From Arthrobacter gandavensis (GTDB lineage: Bacteria; Actinomycetota; Actinomycetes; Actinomycetales; Micrococcaceae), in contig NZ_VTFU01000002.1 in NCBI RefSeq assembly GCF_009192735.1, forward strand, positions 496,001-560,000: a stretch of 64,000 nucleotides of DNA, written 5' to 3'. Positions 43,504 to 52,896 of the stretch are shown here, piece by piece. How positions within the stretch are numbered: the stretch's first letter is position 1; each line of letters opens with the position of its first letter. The position numbers were made by a program, and so were the translations under genes. The notes under the pieces were generated by a model. The model searched no databases. It had not been told where the DNA came from and saw only the letters and a program-made list of their open reading frames with translations.

Positions 43504-43812
43504 CTAGAGTCCGCGGGCGATCCGTGACTGCATCTGGGCGTAGAACCGGTCTGCCTGCTGTTGGCTCACGGATCCCCAGGCGACGGCGTTTGCCAGGTCT
43601 TCGCGGATGCCCTGCAGCCTGCCCGCATTGCTTGCCAGCTCCTGTTCTTCGGCAGCGGCGCCGTCCAGCACCGCTGCGTCTCCGGTGCGGTCCAGCGGTG
43701 CCAGGAAGGAGCGCAGCTCAGCGGCTGAGGCCGGGGCGGCTGCGGCGCCGACGCCCGTAATCGATACTGCCGCGAGGACTGACCCCGCGGCCGCAGTGCG
43801 CAGTTTGCTCAT
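43504..43812 (-). CDS. secreted protein of unknown function
   Basis: 102 residues. A signal peptide is visible: KLRT, then a hydrophobic Ala/Gly/Val core, ending PASA-A near residue 30. The mature part is helical and contains AAAEEQELASNAGRLQGIRED and ends VSQQQADRFYAQMQSRIARGL. I do not recognise the family. ATG 43812 (MSKLRT) gives a normal signal peptide but lacks a ribosome binding site. An upstream ATG at 43869 would add a 19-residue basic n-region. TTGTCC (about 43889) and TATGGG at 18 nt spacing could be its promoter. Confidence 0.6.
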   Translation of the reverse strand: MSKLRTAAAGSVLAAVSITGVGAAAAPASAAELRSFLAPLDRTGDAAVLDGAAAEEQELASNAGRLQGIREDLANAVAWGSVSQQQADRFYAQMQSRIARGL

Positions 43813-43990
43813 GGGGGTGCGTCGGGGACGGGGATCCTTGGGATGCTTTCCTGTCGTAGTCACCCCCATACTGTCGCCGAGAAAAATGGGACAACTCCCC
43901 GCGTAGCCTGAGTGCAACCTGTGAGGGCTGCCACGGATGCCCGGAGCTACTAGGCTGGACGCAGGAGAAAAACTACTGCAAGGAGCACAC

Positions 43991-44482
43991 ATGGCCAGCG
44001 AGTCATCATTCGATGTCGTGAGCAAGATCGATAAACAGGAAGTTGCCAACGCCCTGAACCAGGCCCAGAAGGAACTGGCTCAGCGCTACGACTTCAAGGG
44101 AGTCGGCGCAGAGGTGGACTTCAGCGGCGAGAAAATCCTGATGAAGGCCAACTCCGAGGAACGCGTCAAGGCCGTTCTGGATGTACTGCAGTCCAAGCTG
44201 GTCAAGCGCGGCATTTCACTGAAGTCGCTCGACGCCGGGGAACCGTTCGCTTCCGGCAAGGAATACCGGATCGAAGCCTCCATGAAGGAAGGCATCGCCC
44301 AGGACCAGGCCAAGAAGATCAACAAGATCATCCGCGATGAGGGGCCCAAGGGCGTGAACTCCCGGATCCAGGGTGACGAGCTGCGCGTCACCTCCAAGTC
44401 CCGCGACGATCTGCAGGCCACCATGGCGCTGCTCAAGGGCGCGGACCTGGACGTGGATCTGCAGTTCATCAACTACCGCTAA
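43991..44482 (+). CDS. YajQ-family nucleotide-binding protein
   Basis: 163 residues with the conserved N-terminal [20 protein letters not shown] and central [36 protein letters not shown]. YajQ proteins bind cyclic di-GMP in some bacteria and nucleotides or proteins in others; the role in actinobacteria is unknown. AAGGAGCACAC precedes ATG 43991 at ideal spacing. Upstream TAGGCT (43949-43954) is a possible -10. A strong hairpin follows the gene, so it is probably monocistronic. Confidence 0.9.
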   Translation: MASESSFDVVSKIDKQEVANALNQAQKELAQRYDFKGVGAEVDFSGEKILMKANSEERVKAVLDVLQSKLVKRGISLKSLDAGEPFASGKEYRIEASMKEGIAQDQAKKINKIIRDEGPKGVNSRIQGDELRVTSKSRDDLQATMALLKGADLDVDLQFINYR

Positions 44483-44526
44483 GCCTCCTGCGGTCGGCCG
44501 GCACCGCCGGTGAAACAGGAAAGTAT

Positions 44527-44570
44527 GACGACGGCGCCGCTCCCCTTTGGTGGGGTGCGGCGCCGTCGTC
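44527..44570 (+). terminator. terminator hairpin after yajQ
   Basis: Perfect 14-bp outer stem (GACGACGGCGCCGC and complement) with an inner CCCC/GGGG pair, 44 nt after the stop; only a weak T stretch follows. Confidence 0.6.
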
Positions 44571-44676
44571 GCTGTGTCTGCGGTTGTCTGCAAAGCTCCC
44601 ACGGTTACACTTCCGCTAAGGGCCGCCGCCCGGCCCGCGCCGGAAGTTGGGTTGGTCATGAAGAGTTTGGGGAGTC

Positions 44677-45279
44677 ATGAAAGCTCACAGACGTGTTGCC
44701 GCCGCGCTGCTCCTGGCCGGGGTTGCCGTGACGGGAGGCTGCGGTTCACCGTCGGCCGGCCAGGAGCAGGCTGAACCGGATACCGGGCTTGAGAACTTCG
44801 GCTATGTCGTGGGATCCGCGCCGGCCTGGGCCACGCCGGCACCCGCACCCGTGCCGGATCCGGCGTCGTCGTTCATGGGCGTGGACGAAATCCCGGCAGC
44901 GGTCCTGGCGGCGCGGGACCGGTTCCCGGAAGAACTGCCGGACGGCATTGTGTGGTCCATTGAAGACTTCACCACCGACCCCCTTCCCCGCGATGCCGTG
45001 ATCGAGGAGGGAGTGTATGACGTTGCGGCCGCGGAGTACTGGCTGTGCGCCTGGATGGGCGAGTACATCAAGGCCGAGGACGCCGGAGACCGGCAGCGGA
45101 CGGCCGCCGCAGTCAGCGAATTGGAGAAGTATCCGGCGCTGCCCGCCATTGCGGCCCACCATGCCTCCCCCGAGGCTGTCGCCGATTCCGTCATCCGGCC
45201 GGCCAAGCTTGGGGATTCGGCGAAACTCCGGAAGTTCTTCGAGTCCTGCACCAGCTACCGGCGGGCGAACCCCGCGTAG
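44677..45279 (+). CDS. putative lipoprotein
   Basis: 200 residues. N-terminal signal: KAHRR, hydrophobic core AAALLLAGVAV, then TGGC with Cys22, a lipobox with an unusual Thr at -3. The mature part has a Pro/Ala-rich segment (about 45-65) and a helical domain with conserved-looking Cys in AAEYWLCAWMGEYI and KFFESCTSYR, possibly a disulfide. No family is recognised. GGAGTC precedes the ATG. It converges with a histidine phosphatase gene. Confidence 0.72.
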   Translation: MKAHRRVAAALLLAGVAVTGGCGSPSAGQEQAEPDTGLENFGYVVGSAPAWATPAPAPVPDPASSFMGVDEIPAAVLAARDRFPEELPDGIVWSIEDFTTDPLPRDAVIEEGVYDVAAAEYWLCAWMGEYIKAEDAGDRQRTAAAVSELEKYPALPAIAAHHASPEAVADSVIRPAKLGDSAKLRKFFESCTSYRRANPA

Positions 45280-45309
45280 GCCCGCCGGAGCCACGCGGGC
45301 GGCGGCCCT

Positions 45310-45990
45310 TTAGAGCTTTACATCCTCGCCGGCGGGGCCGTCCTCCCCGTAATCGCGCAGTGCCAGTCCGCCCACAGCTTCGCCCATCCAGGTGAGCAGC
45401 TTCCAGGAGCCGGGACCGCCGGCACCGGGGGTGTCGGCCGATTCCATGACCGCCACGCCCGTGTTGCTCAGCGCGTTATCGACAATGAAGTCCGCCGGCA
45501 CGTTTTCCGCCCGCGCCGTGCACCACGCGCGGATCATCGCACCATGGCTGACGACGGCGGGCGCGGACAACCCGGCCGCAGCCAGTTCCGCGATAACGGC
45601 GTCGAACCGGTCAAAGGTCTCATGGCCGTTGGGTCCGCCGGGCATGTGCACGTCGAGGTCGCCCTTGACCCAGCTGTACACGGTCTTGAGGTAGCCGATG
45701 ATGGCCTCGCGGTCATTGCGCATTTCCAGGCTGCCGGCGGAGACTTCCCGCAGGCCCGCACGCACTTCCACGGGCAGGCCCAGTGCTGCCGCGAGCGGAG
45801 CGGCGGTGAGCTGGGTACGCACGAGGTTGGAGGCATACACAGCGTCGATGGGTTCCCCGGCCAGGGCTTCGGGCAGGGCGGCGGCCTGCGCCAGCCCCAG
45901 TTCGGTCAACCCCGGGCCGGGCACCGCGGTGTCGAGGAAATGGTCAACATTGGACGGAGTCTGGCCGTGCCGGATCAGTATCAAACGCAT
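45310..45990 (-). CDS. histidine-phosphatase-family protein
   Basis: 226 residues. RHG motif in LILIRHGQTPSN near the start; second His in VVSHGAMIRAW; the second catalytic segment SNLVRTQLTAAPLA is typical of the phosphoglycerate mutase-like superfamily. Function could be a phosphatase on a sugar, nucleotide or cobalamin intermediate; substrate unknown. Start ATG 45990 has TAGGGT 7 nt upstream; the frame to 46017 is not supported. Confidence 0.87.
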   Translation of the reverse strand: MRLILIRHGQTPSNVDHFLDTAVPGPGLTELGLAQAAALPEALAGEPIDAVYASNLVRTQLTAAPLAAALGLPVEVRAGLREVSAGSLEMRNDREAIIGYLKTVYSWVKGDLDVHMPGGPNGHETFDRFDAVIAELAAAGLSAPAVVSHGAMIRAWCTARAENVPADFIVDNALSNTGVAVMESADTPGAGGPGSWKLLTWMGEAVGGLALRDYGEDGPAGEDVKL

Positions 45991-46034
45991 GGAACCGACC
46001 CTACCCGGCCTGTCCACCCAAGCCGGCGCACCGG

Positions 46035-46907
46035 TTAGGATCCCAGCGGACGGCCTGCCATGTTCTCCAGCCGCCGGATGCGGTCCGCCATGGGCGGATG
46101 GGTGGCGAGCAGCCCGCGGACGCCGTTGCGGAACGGGTTGGCGATCATCAGGTGCGCGGCATTGGCCAGCTTCTGGTCGGTGTCCGGCAGCGGTGCGCGC
46201 TGGGTGCCGGTTTCGAGCTTGCGCAGCGCAGAGGCGAGCGCCAGCGGATCATCCGTCAGCTTGGCGCCGTCTTCGTCGGCGTCGTATTCCCGGGTCCGGC
46301 CAATCGCCATTTGAATCAGCGACGCCGCGAACGGGGCAAGGATGGCCATCGCTATCGTGGCCAGCGGATTGGCGTTGCGGCGGTCGCCGCCGCCGAAGAA
46401 CAGCAGGAACTGGCCCAGCGAGGTAATGACACCGGCAATGGCAGCGGCCACCGATGAGGTGAGGATGTCCCGGTTGTACACATGCATGAGTTCGTGGCCC
46501 AGGACGCCGCGGAGTTCACGCTCGTTCAGCAGGGCCAGGATTCCCTGCGTGCAGCAGACGGCGGCATGCTGGGGGTTCCGGCCGGTGGCGAACGCATTCG
46601 GTGCCATGGTCGGTGAAATGTACAGCTTGGGCATGGGCTGGTTGGCTCGCGCGGAGAGCTCCCGGACAATCCGGTACATCTCGGGTGCCTGCTGCTCGGT
46701 CACCGGAACGGCGCGCATGGCACGGATGGCCAGCTTGTCGCTGTTCCAGTAGCTGTAGGCGGTGGTGGCCAGCCCGATGAACAGAAACACCCAAATGAAC
46801 GTGGGGCTTCCGGTTCCGCTGGAGAGCAGGGCTCCGATGCCCAGCAGCACGGCGAAGAGCACCCCGAACAGCGCGGCGGTCTTCAAACCGTTGAAGTGTT
46901 GATGCAC
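46035..46907 (-). CDS. htpX: HtpX-family membrane metalloprotease
   Basis: 290 residues. Zinc motif [13 protein letters not shown] and the later glutamate in [19 protein letters not shown]. Two N-terminal membrane helices (about 10-30, 33-52) and two central ones (about 145-190). It degrades misfolded membrane proteins, usually under envelope stress. GTG 46907 was chosen since HtpX starts with a short His-rich stretch ([13 protein letters not shown]) and AAGGAACC lies at the right distance; the frame to 47072 has no support. Confidence 0.92.
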   Translation of the reverse strand: MHQHFNGLKTAALFGVLFAVLLGIGALLSSGTGSPTFIWVFLFIGLATTAYSYWNSDKLAIRAMRAVPVTEQQAPEMYRIVRELSARANQPMPKLYISPTMAPNAFATGRNPQHAAVCCTQGILALLNERELRGVLGHELMHVYNRDILTSSVAAAIAGVITSLGQFLLFFGGGDRRNANPLATIAMAILAPFAASLIQMAIGRTREYDADEDGAKLTDDPLALASALRKLETGTQRAPLPDTDQKLANAAHLMIANPFRNGVRGLLATHPPMADRIRRLENMAGRPLGS

Positions 46908-47087
46908 GTGAGGTTCCTTCCTGAGCGGATCTGCACCGGGTCCCACAGCGGTGTCCCGGAGATGACCGGATCCGCGAAACGTCAGTCTATCCACCGGTTT
47001 CAACGCTTTATCGGTCCGGCTTGTTCCACCTGGTTCAGGAGTGAAAGCGGCGTCCTCCGGCGGGGCGGCCACGGCTGCGGGCCGCTG

Positions 47088-48359
47088 TTACGGCTCCGGG
47101 TGGCGCGCGTCATACCGGGCGAACTGCGGCTGCCGCCGGGCCAGGAGTCCCACCAGGACAATGCACAGCAGGCCGCCGATCACCGCGGCCCATCCTTCGC
47201 CCACAAAGGACGCGTCCACCCCGGCAACAAGATCACCCAGGCGCGGTCCCCCGGCGACGACGACGACAAAAACGCCCTGCAGCCGGCCGCGCATGGCATC
47301 CGGCGTTGCCGACTGCAGGATGGTGGAGCGGAAGACCCCGCTCGCCGAGTCGGCGATGCCTGCGCAGCCCATGGCGATGGCAGCCGGAATCAGCCAGGCG
47401 CTGGGATCATCGCCGTCGTTGCGCCCTGCCATCACCACCACCACACCAAAGGCCGAAACGGACAACCCCCAGGCGGCCACCGACCACAGCACGGCCAGTC
47501 CCTGCCGGCGCACGGCGCCCAGCGGTCCGGAGAAGAGTCCGGCGAGGAAGGCCCCCACGGCAGTGGCCGCCAGCAGCACGCCCACCGTGGCGGCGCCTCC
47601 GCCCAGCAGCAGCGCTCCGACGGCGGGCAGCAGGGCCCGGGGCTGTGCCATCACCATGGCCGCGAGATCCACCAGGAAAGTCATCCGGATGTTGGGACGG
47701 GTGGCCAGGAAACGGAATCCCTCGAGGACGGATTTGAGGCCGGCCTTTTGCACCTCCCCCGCCGGCGGCATCGGCGGCAGCCGGTACACCGCCCACATGG
47801 CGGCGGTGAAGGTCACGACGTCGATGGTGTAGGTCCAGCCATAGCCCACCTGCGCCACCAGGACTCCGGCCAGCAGCGGCCCAATGGTCATGGCCAGCCC
47901 GAAGGTAATCATGCTCAGGGCGTTTGCCGCCGGCAGCAGCTCCGCCCGGACCAGGCGCGGGATGATCGCACTGCGGGCCGGATGGTTCAGGCCGCTGGCA
48001 CCGGCGTTGACCGCCACCAACGCATACAGCAGCCACACGTTGCCCACGCCGGCCCAGGCCTGCGCCGCGATGCCGATGGTGGAGACCCACAGCAGCACGG
48101 AGGAGAACAGTGCGACTTTCCGCCGGTCGTACGCATCCACGATGGATCCGCCGTACAGGCCGGCCACGACCAGCGGCAGCAGGCCCACCAGCCCAAGCAG
48201 CCCCACATAAAAGCTGGAGGAGGTCAGCGAGTACACCTCCAGGCTGACAGCCACCAGGGTCAGCTGGGTCCCGACGGCGGACAGGGCGGTTCCGGTCCAC
48301 AGCCGGCGGAATTCCGGACTCTCGCGCAGCGGAGTGAGATCGGCGAGGAGTCTGGGCAT
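47088..48359 (-). CDS. major facilitator superfamily exporter (EntS-like)
   Basis: 423 residues with 12 membrane helices. The early FRRLWTGTALSAVGTQLTLVAVSLEVYSLT and the loop YGGSIVDAYDRRKVALFSSVLLW are the MFS signature seen in the enterobactin-exporter-like group. It may export siderophore or drugs; no siderophore biosynthesis gene is near. ATG 48359 has TAGACT 6 nt before it, leaderless type. Divergent from the metallo-beta-lactamase gene. Confidence 0.88.
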   Translation of the reverse strand: MPRLLADLTPLRESPEFRRLWTGTALSAVGTQLTLVAVSLEVYSLTSSSFYVGLLGLVGLLPLVVAGLYGGSIVDAYDRRKVALFSSVLLWVSTIGIAAQAWAGVGNVWLLYALVAVNAGASGLNHPARSAIIPRLVRAELLPAANALSMITFGLAMTIGPLLAGVLVAQVGYGWTYTIDVVTFTAAMWAVYRLPPMPPAGEVQKAGLKSVLEGFRFLATRPNIRMTFLVDLAAMVMAQPRALLPAVGALLLGGGAATVGVLLAATAVGAFLAGLFSGPLGAVRRQGLAVLWSVAAWGLSVSAFGVVVVMAGRNDGDDPSAWLIPAAIAMGCAGIADSASGVFRSTILQSATPDAMRGRLQGVFVVVVAGGPRLGDLVAGVDASFVGEGWAAVIGGLLCIVLVGLLARRQPQFARYDARHPEP

Positions 48360-48491
48360 CCCAGCAGTCTAAGCCGCTGCCCGCCGGAGCTGCGTTCCGG
48401 GACGGCTCAGCATGGCAGCGCTGACTCCCCCACGGGATAGACAGCATGCTTAGGATGGAGACTGAACTGCCCCAGCTGTCGAGGAGGTCGC

Positions 48492-49235
48492 GTGTTTACC
48501 CGTAACGTCGCAGACGGAATCCACCGTAGTGAACATGCCCACGTCAACACCTACCTGGTGGAGGGCGACAACGGCCTGGCCATCATCGACGCCGGCCTGC
48601 CGGGCATGTGGCCGGAACTCTCCCGTGCCGTCCGGGACCTGGGGTACGGCCCCGGCTCCGTGTCGGCGCTGGTGCTGACGCATGCCCACTTTGACCATGT
48701 GGGCACTGCCGCCCGGATCCGGCGGGAGTTCCGCACGCCGATCCTGGTGCACGACGCCGACCGGTACATTGCCGCCCATCCCTACCGGTACGAGCACGAG
48801 AACAACCGGTTCCTGTATCCCCTGCGCTATCCGAAGTCCGTCCCCTACCTGGGGGCGATGACGCTGGCCGGAGCGCTGAACGTCCGTGGCGTGACCGATG
48901 TGCACAGTCTCGGCGAGGATTCCGGCGACACCCTGCCCGGCAACCCCGGGATCATCCACACACCGGGGCACACGGCCGGGCACGTGGCGCTGCACTACCC
49001 CGAGCGGGGTGTGCTGATCTGCGGAGACTCGCTGGTAACGCTCAACCCCTACACCGGCTCCACGGGACCCCAGATTGTTTCCGGTGCGGCCACCGCCAAC
49101 AGTCCGGAGGCGCTGGCATCGCTGACCCTGCTGGCGAAAACAAACGCTCCGGTGCTGCTGACAGGTCACGGCGAGCCGTGGACCGGCGGGGCCGAGACCG
49201 CCGTCGAGCGGGCGCTGGCCCGCGGAGCGTCCTAG
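48492..49235 (+). CDS. MBL-fold metallo-hydrolase
   Basis: 247 residues with the metallo-beta-lactamase motif LTHAHFDHVGTAA, later HTPGHTAGHVALHY and CGDSLV and LLTGHGEPW, which supply the zinc ligands. Substrate is unknown; glyoxalase-II-like hydrolases or lactonases share the motif. GTG start with GAGGAGGT before it. Its stop codon overlaps the stop of the convergent gene at CTAG. Confidence 0.88.
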   Translation: MFTRNVADGIHRSEHAHVNTYLVEGDNGLAIIDAGLPGMWPELSRAVRDLGYGPGSVSALVLTHAHFDHVGTAARIRREFRTPILVHDADRYIAAHPYRYEHENNRFLYPLRYPKSVPYLGAMTLAGALNVRGVTDVHSLGEDSGDTLPGNPGIIHTPGHTAGHVALHYPERGVLICGDSLVTLNPYTGSTGPQIVSGAATANSPEALASLTLLAKTNAPVLLTGHGEPWTGGAETAVERALARGAS

Positions 49236-49966
49236 GATTCCCGGGCCAGCTCCTGTTCCAGCACCGCCAGCAGCCGCGGATCACCAATCGGCCGGAAATG
49301 GCCCATGGTCTCGAGCTGGATGTTACGGGCTCCGGGCAACCGGCTTCCGCCGGGAATGTGCGGATCAAAGCGGCTGTACACCGATGTGATGCGGGCGTTC
49401 ACATCCCTGCTCTCCTGCAGCCGGCGCAGGAACTTGTTGCGGGGCGAAAAGGCGCGGATGGACGGCAGCACGAAAAAGTTGGCGTAGACGGATCCCGAAA
49501 AGGGAGTGTTGATGGCGACCATCCGCTCCACGCGGCGGCCGCCTTCAGGAAGCAGCATCAGCTGCTTTCCAATCAGCCCGCCCTTGCTGTGAGCCACCAC
49601 CACGGCGCCGGTCAGGTCCTGCTCCACCAGATACTGCTGCACCAGCAGCGCCATGCGGTCAATCCGGCCGCGGTTGTAGCCCAGCGGCGCCACGGTGTGC
49701 ACCGGATGCCCCTTGGCGGAGAGCGCCTCGGCCAGCGGCCGCAGGAACTGCCAGTTTTCGTACACGCCGGGCACCAGGATGACCGGGCACCGCCGGCTCG
49801 CGTGCTCCGCGTCGGAAGGGGACGGTGCCGCACCAGCCGGCGCCAGATACGCCAGGGGGTCCCGGCGGAACAGGAATCCGTGCACCTGCCAGTAGCCCAC
49901 ATAGGCGTAGTCGGCGGCCCAGGCACGGGCCTGGATCAGCCAGCGGCGCAGATGGGCGAACGTCAC
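49232..49966 (-). CDS. alpha/beta hydrolase, lipase/esterase-like
   Basis: 244 residues. Catalytic Ser in VVVAHSKGGLIGKQL (AHSKG instead of GxSxG); oxyanion region VILVPGVYENWQFLRPLAEAL; catalytic His in LETMGHFRPIGD. The N-terminal 55 residues are not part of the core. It could be a lipase or a thioesterase. Four nucleotides overlap (ATGA) with the second alpha/beta hydrolase upstream, so both are co-translated. Confidence 0.85.
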   Translation of the reverse strand: MTFAHLRRWLIQARAWAADYAYVGYWQVHGFLFRRDPLAYLAPAGAAPSPSDAEHASRRCPVILVPGVYENWQFLRPLAEALSAKGHPVHTVAPLGYNRGRIDRMALLVQQYLVEQDLTGAVVVAHSKGGLIGKQLMLLPEGGRRVERMVAINTPFSGSVYANFFVLPSIRAFSPRNKFLRRLQESRDVNARITSVYSRFDPHIPGGSRLPGARNIQLETMGHFRPIGDPRLLAVLEQELARES

Positions 49967-50721
49967 GGCTGGGAAGACGCCGCTGTCCGCAGCAGCGCAG
50001 CGGCCTGCGCGGGTTCGGTAAACATGCAGACGTGCGGTTGACGGGGAAGTTCCACCAGGACGGCTCCGGGCCGCGCAGCTGCCAGTTCCTGCAGCCAGCC
50101 GGAGGGCACAATCGGATCCCGTGCTCCCCGGACCAGGGTCACCGGGGCTTGGACCTTTCCAATGCGCTCCTCAAGCCGGTGCCGCACCATTTTGGGCAGG
50201 GTGCGCAGATACCACAGCGGCCCGGCACGCAGATAGTCAGTGAACACCATCCAGTTGACCGCGGCGGGCTCGCGCAGGCAGTCCTGCGCCAGCCTCAAGC
50301 CCTGTACCACGGCATGGCGCTCGCCGCGGTTGATGGTGGGCCCCATCAACACCACTGAAGTGACCAGGTCCGGGGCGTACAGTGCCATTTCCGTCACCAC
50401 CTGGCAGCCCATGGAGTGGCCCACCCACTGCGCTGGCCCGATCCCGGCGGCACGCAGGGCATCACAGGTGACGGCGGCGAAATCGGCCATATCCAAGCCG
50501 TCCTCCGGCGTGGGGGTCGACCCGAAGCCCGGCATTTCCACGGTGTGCACGGTGGATGTCCCCGCCAGTTCTTCCACGAGGCGGGAGTAGTAGCGTCCCG
50601 ATGCTCCGATGCCGTGCACCAGCACCACCTGCGGAGCCCCGGAGCCGTAGGTGCGGATGTCGACGTCGTACTCCCGAATTCGCACGCGCTGCCGGCGTCC
50701 CTGGCCCTTGATGCTTTGCAA
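49963..50721 (-). CDS. alpha/beta hydrolase
   Basis: 252 residues. HGIGASGRYYSRLVEEL oxyanion, nucleophile GHSMGCQVVTEMAL, Asp in VRGARDPIVP, and His in LPRQPHVCMFTEP. This full triad is typical of haloperoxidase/lactonase-like hydrolases. Start is TTG at 50721 with GGGGAGAG upstream. It shares the divergent gap with the fur-katA operon but the operator there appears to face fur. Confidence 0.87.
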   Translation of the reverse strand: MQSIKGQGRRQRVRIREYDVDIRTYGSGAPQVVLVHGIGASGRYYSRLVEELAGTSTVHTVEMPGFGSTPTPEDGLDMADFAAVTCDALRAAGIGPAQWVGHSMGCQVVTEMALYAPDLVTSVVLMGPTINRGERHAVVQGLRLAQDCLREPAAVNWMVFTDYLRAGPLWYLRTLPKMVRHRLEERIGKVQAPVTLVRGARDPIVPSGWLQELAAARPGAVLVELPRQPHVCMFTEPAQAAALLRTAASSQP

Positions 50722-50776
50722 TGTCTCTCCCCGCGCGTTTGATAACCGTCAGCATCCAGTGTGCCACCCCGGTCTT

Positions 50777-50795
50777 ATTATGAATTATTCATAAT
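50777..50795. promoter_or_regulatory. Fur-family operator before fur-katA
   Basis: ATTATGAAT-T-ATTCATAAT, a perfect 9-1-9 palindrome with PerR/FurA-box character (AT-rich, TTAT..ATAA). It ends 18 nt before the fur start, so it covers the promoter. Autoregulation of the Fur-family repressor and catalase is the likely result. Confidence 0.75.
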
Positions 50796-50813
50796 TAGTG
50801 GTTAGCTGGGGGC

Positions 50814-51263
50814 ATGACATCGACAGCAGCCACCACCGAGACCACCGAAAGGTGGAGCGGAGCGCTGCGTGCCCACGGTCGTCGGGTCACGAAGCAGCGG
50901 CTGGCGGTCCTCACCGCCGTCGAGCATCTGCCGCACGCTGTGGCTGACGACGTCGCCGCCGCAGTGCGCAGCGAACTTCCCGGCATCAGCCTGCAGTCGG
51001 TCTATGTGGTCCTTGCGGACCTGACCGAAATCGGACTGCTGCGGAAGATCGAGCCGCCGCATTCCCCCGCCCGATACGAGACCCGCGTGGACGATAACCA
51101 TCACCACGCGATCTGCACCGGCTGCGGACGGATCGAGGATGTTGACTGCGCCGTGGGGCATGCGCCCTGCCTGACGCCGGAGAACACCCACGGTATGACG
51201 ATCCAAATTGCGGATGTGCTCTACCGCGGGATCTGCGCGGACTGTGCAGCAAAAGATTCCTGA
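50814..51263 (+). CDS. Fur-family repressor (FurA/CatR-like)
   Basis: 149 residues: winged helix about 15-85 ([47 protein letters not shown]), metal region [21 protein letters not shown], and a second CxxC (ICADCAAKD) near the end for structural zinc. By its place before catalase it is of the peroxide-sensing FurA/CatR type rather than the iron-uptake Fur. Start ATG 50814 has GGGGG upstream. The catalase follows 34 nt later, so both share the operator at 50777. Confidence 0.9.
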   Translation: MTSTAATTETTERWSGALRAHGRRVTKQRLAVLTAVEHLPHAVADDVAAAVRSELPGISLQSVYVVLADLTEIGLLRKIEPPHSPARYETRVDDNHHHAICTGCGRIEDVDCAVGHAPCLTPENTHGMTIQIADVLYRGICADCAAKDS

Positions 51264-51297
51264 CTTCACCGCACCACCCTTTATTGAAAGAGAGAGT

Positions 51298-52788
51298 ATG
51301 TCGAATTTCACCACCACCCAGACCGGTACTCCGGTTGGCAGTGACGACCAGTCGCTGAGCGCCGGCGCCAACGGCGCCATCGCCCTTCACGACCGTTACC
51401 TGGTTGAGAAGCTGGCCCAGTTCAACCGCGAGCGCATCCCGGAGCGCATTGTGCATGCCAAGGGCGGCGGCGCATTCGGTGAATTCGTCGTAACGGAAGA
51501 CGTTTCCAAGTACACGCGCGCCGCTGTCTTCCAGCCGGGCACCGTGACGGAAACCGTCCAGCGCTTCTCCTCGGTTGCCGGCGAGCAGGGCTCCCCCGAC
51601 ACCTGGCGCGACGTCCGCGGCTTCGCACTGCGTTTCTACACCTCCGAGGGCAACTACGACATCGTCGGCAACAACACCCCGGTGTTCTTCATCCGCGACG
51701 GCATCAAGTTCCCGGACTTCATCCACTCGCAGAAGCGCCTGCCGGGCTCCGGCCTGCGCGACGCCGACATGCAGTGGGACTTCTGGACCAACTCTCCCGA
51801 GTCCGCACACCAGGTCACGTACCTGATGGGTGACCGCGGCATCCCGACGTCGTGGCGCGAAATGCCCGGCTTCGGCTCGCACACCTACCAGTGGATCAAC
51901 GCCGCCGGCGAGCGCTTCTGGGTGAAGTACCACTTCACGTCCAACCAGGGCAACCACGAGATCAACGGTGCCGAGGCCGAGAAGATTGCCGGCGCTGACG
52001 CCGACTACTACCGCCGCGACCTGTACGAAGCCATCGCCGAAGGCAACTTCCCGTCCTGGGACCTGCACGTGCAGGTCATGCCGTACGAGGATGCCAAGAC
52101 GTACCGCTTCAACCCGTTCGACCTGACCAAGGTCTGGCCGCACGCGGACTACCCGCTGATCAAGGTGGGTACCCACACCCTGAACCGGAACCCGGAGAAC
52201 TTCTTCGCGCAGATCGAACAGGTTGCCCTGTCCCCCGCGAACCTGGTCCCCGGCATCGACGCCAGCCCGGACAAGATGCTGATGGCCCGCATCTTCTCCT
52301 ACCCGGATGCACAGCGTTACCGCATCGGCGCCAACTACAACCAGCTGCCGGTGAACGCACCGAAGGCTCCGGTGAACAACTACTCGCAGGACGGCGCGCA
52401 GCGTCACTTCTTCAACTCCCCCGAGACCCCGGTCTACGCGCCCAACACCCTGGGCGGCCCCGTAGCCGATGCCGCACGTGCCGGCGAGGGTTCCTGGGAG
52501 AGCGACGGCATGCTGGTGCGCGCCGCCGCCACCCTGCACTCCGAGGACAGCGACTTCGGCCAGGCCGGAACACTGTACCGCGAGGTGTTCGACGACGCCG
52601 CCAAGGAGCGTTTCCTGGAAACGATCACCGGTGCCGTCTCCGGCGTCCAGCGCCCGCACATCCGCGAAGCCGCGATCCAGTACTGGACCAACGTTGACGC
52701 GACCCTGGGCGAGAAGCTGCGCCAGAACCTGGCGGCCGGCGACACCACGCCGATCGAAAAGGCTGAGTTCGTAGGCGTTGCCGAGTAA
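51298..52788 (+). CDS. katA: monofunctional heme catalase
   Basis: Destroys hydrogen peroxide. 496 residues, clade-3 (small-subunit) size. Catalytic His53 in [15 protein letters not shown], catalytic Asn in [15 protein letters not shown], and heme-ligand Tyr in [22 protein letters not shown]-binding residues region is present as in KatA. ATG 51298 follows GAAAGAGAGAGT; the frame to 51208 extends into fur in another frame. Followed by a strong terminator. Confidence 0.96.
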   Translation: MSNFTTTQTGTPVGSDDQSLSAGANGAIALHDRYLVEKLAQFNRERIPERIVHAKGGGAFGEFVVTEDVSKYTRAAVFQPGTVTETVQRFSSVAGEQGSPDTWRDVRGFALRFYTSEGNYDIVGNNTPVFFIRDGIKFPDFIHSQKRLPGSGLRDADMQWDFWTNSPESAHQVTYLMGDRGIPTSWREMPGFGSHTYQWINAAGERFWVKYHFTSNQGNHEINGAEAEKIAGADADYYRRDLYEAIAEGNFPSWDLHVQVMPYEDAKTYRFNPFDLTKVWPHADYPLIKVGTHTLNRNPENFFAQIEQVALSPANLVPGIDASPDKMLMARIFSYPDAQRYRIGANYNQLPVNAPKAPVNNYSQDGAQRHFFNSPETPVYAPNTLGGPVADAARAGEGSWESDGMLVRAAATLHSEDSDFGQAGTLYREVFDDAAKERFLETITGAVSGVQRPHIREAAIQYWTNVDATLGEKLRQNLAAGDTTPIEKAEFVGVAE

Positions 52789-52828
52789 TTTCGGTTAGCC
52801 ACGGGAGTCCGGCAAAACTGCCGGAACA

Positions 52829-52867
52829 CCAAAGCGGCCGGTCCCTTCGGGGGCCGGCCGCTTTTGG
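52829..52867. terminator. bidirectional terminator, katA and crt operon
   Basis: 15-bp stem (AAAGCGGCCGGTCCC and complement with one G-U) capped by a TTCG tetraloop, with a T-run after it; it lies between convergent katA and the last gene of the crt operon. Confidence 0.87.
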
Positions 52868-52896
52868 CGTTGTTATGGGGTTTCTGCTGCCGGCTC

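Noticed and set aside
46896-48440. 514-codon ORF antisense to the MFS gene
   Set aside because: His/Gln/Gly-rich translation without domains; the MFS helices are clear on the other strand.
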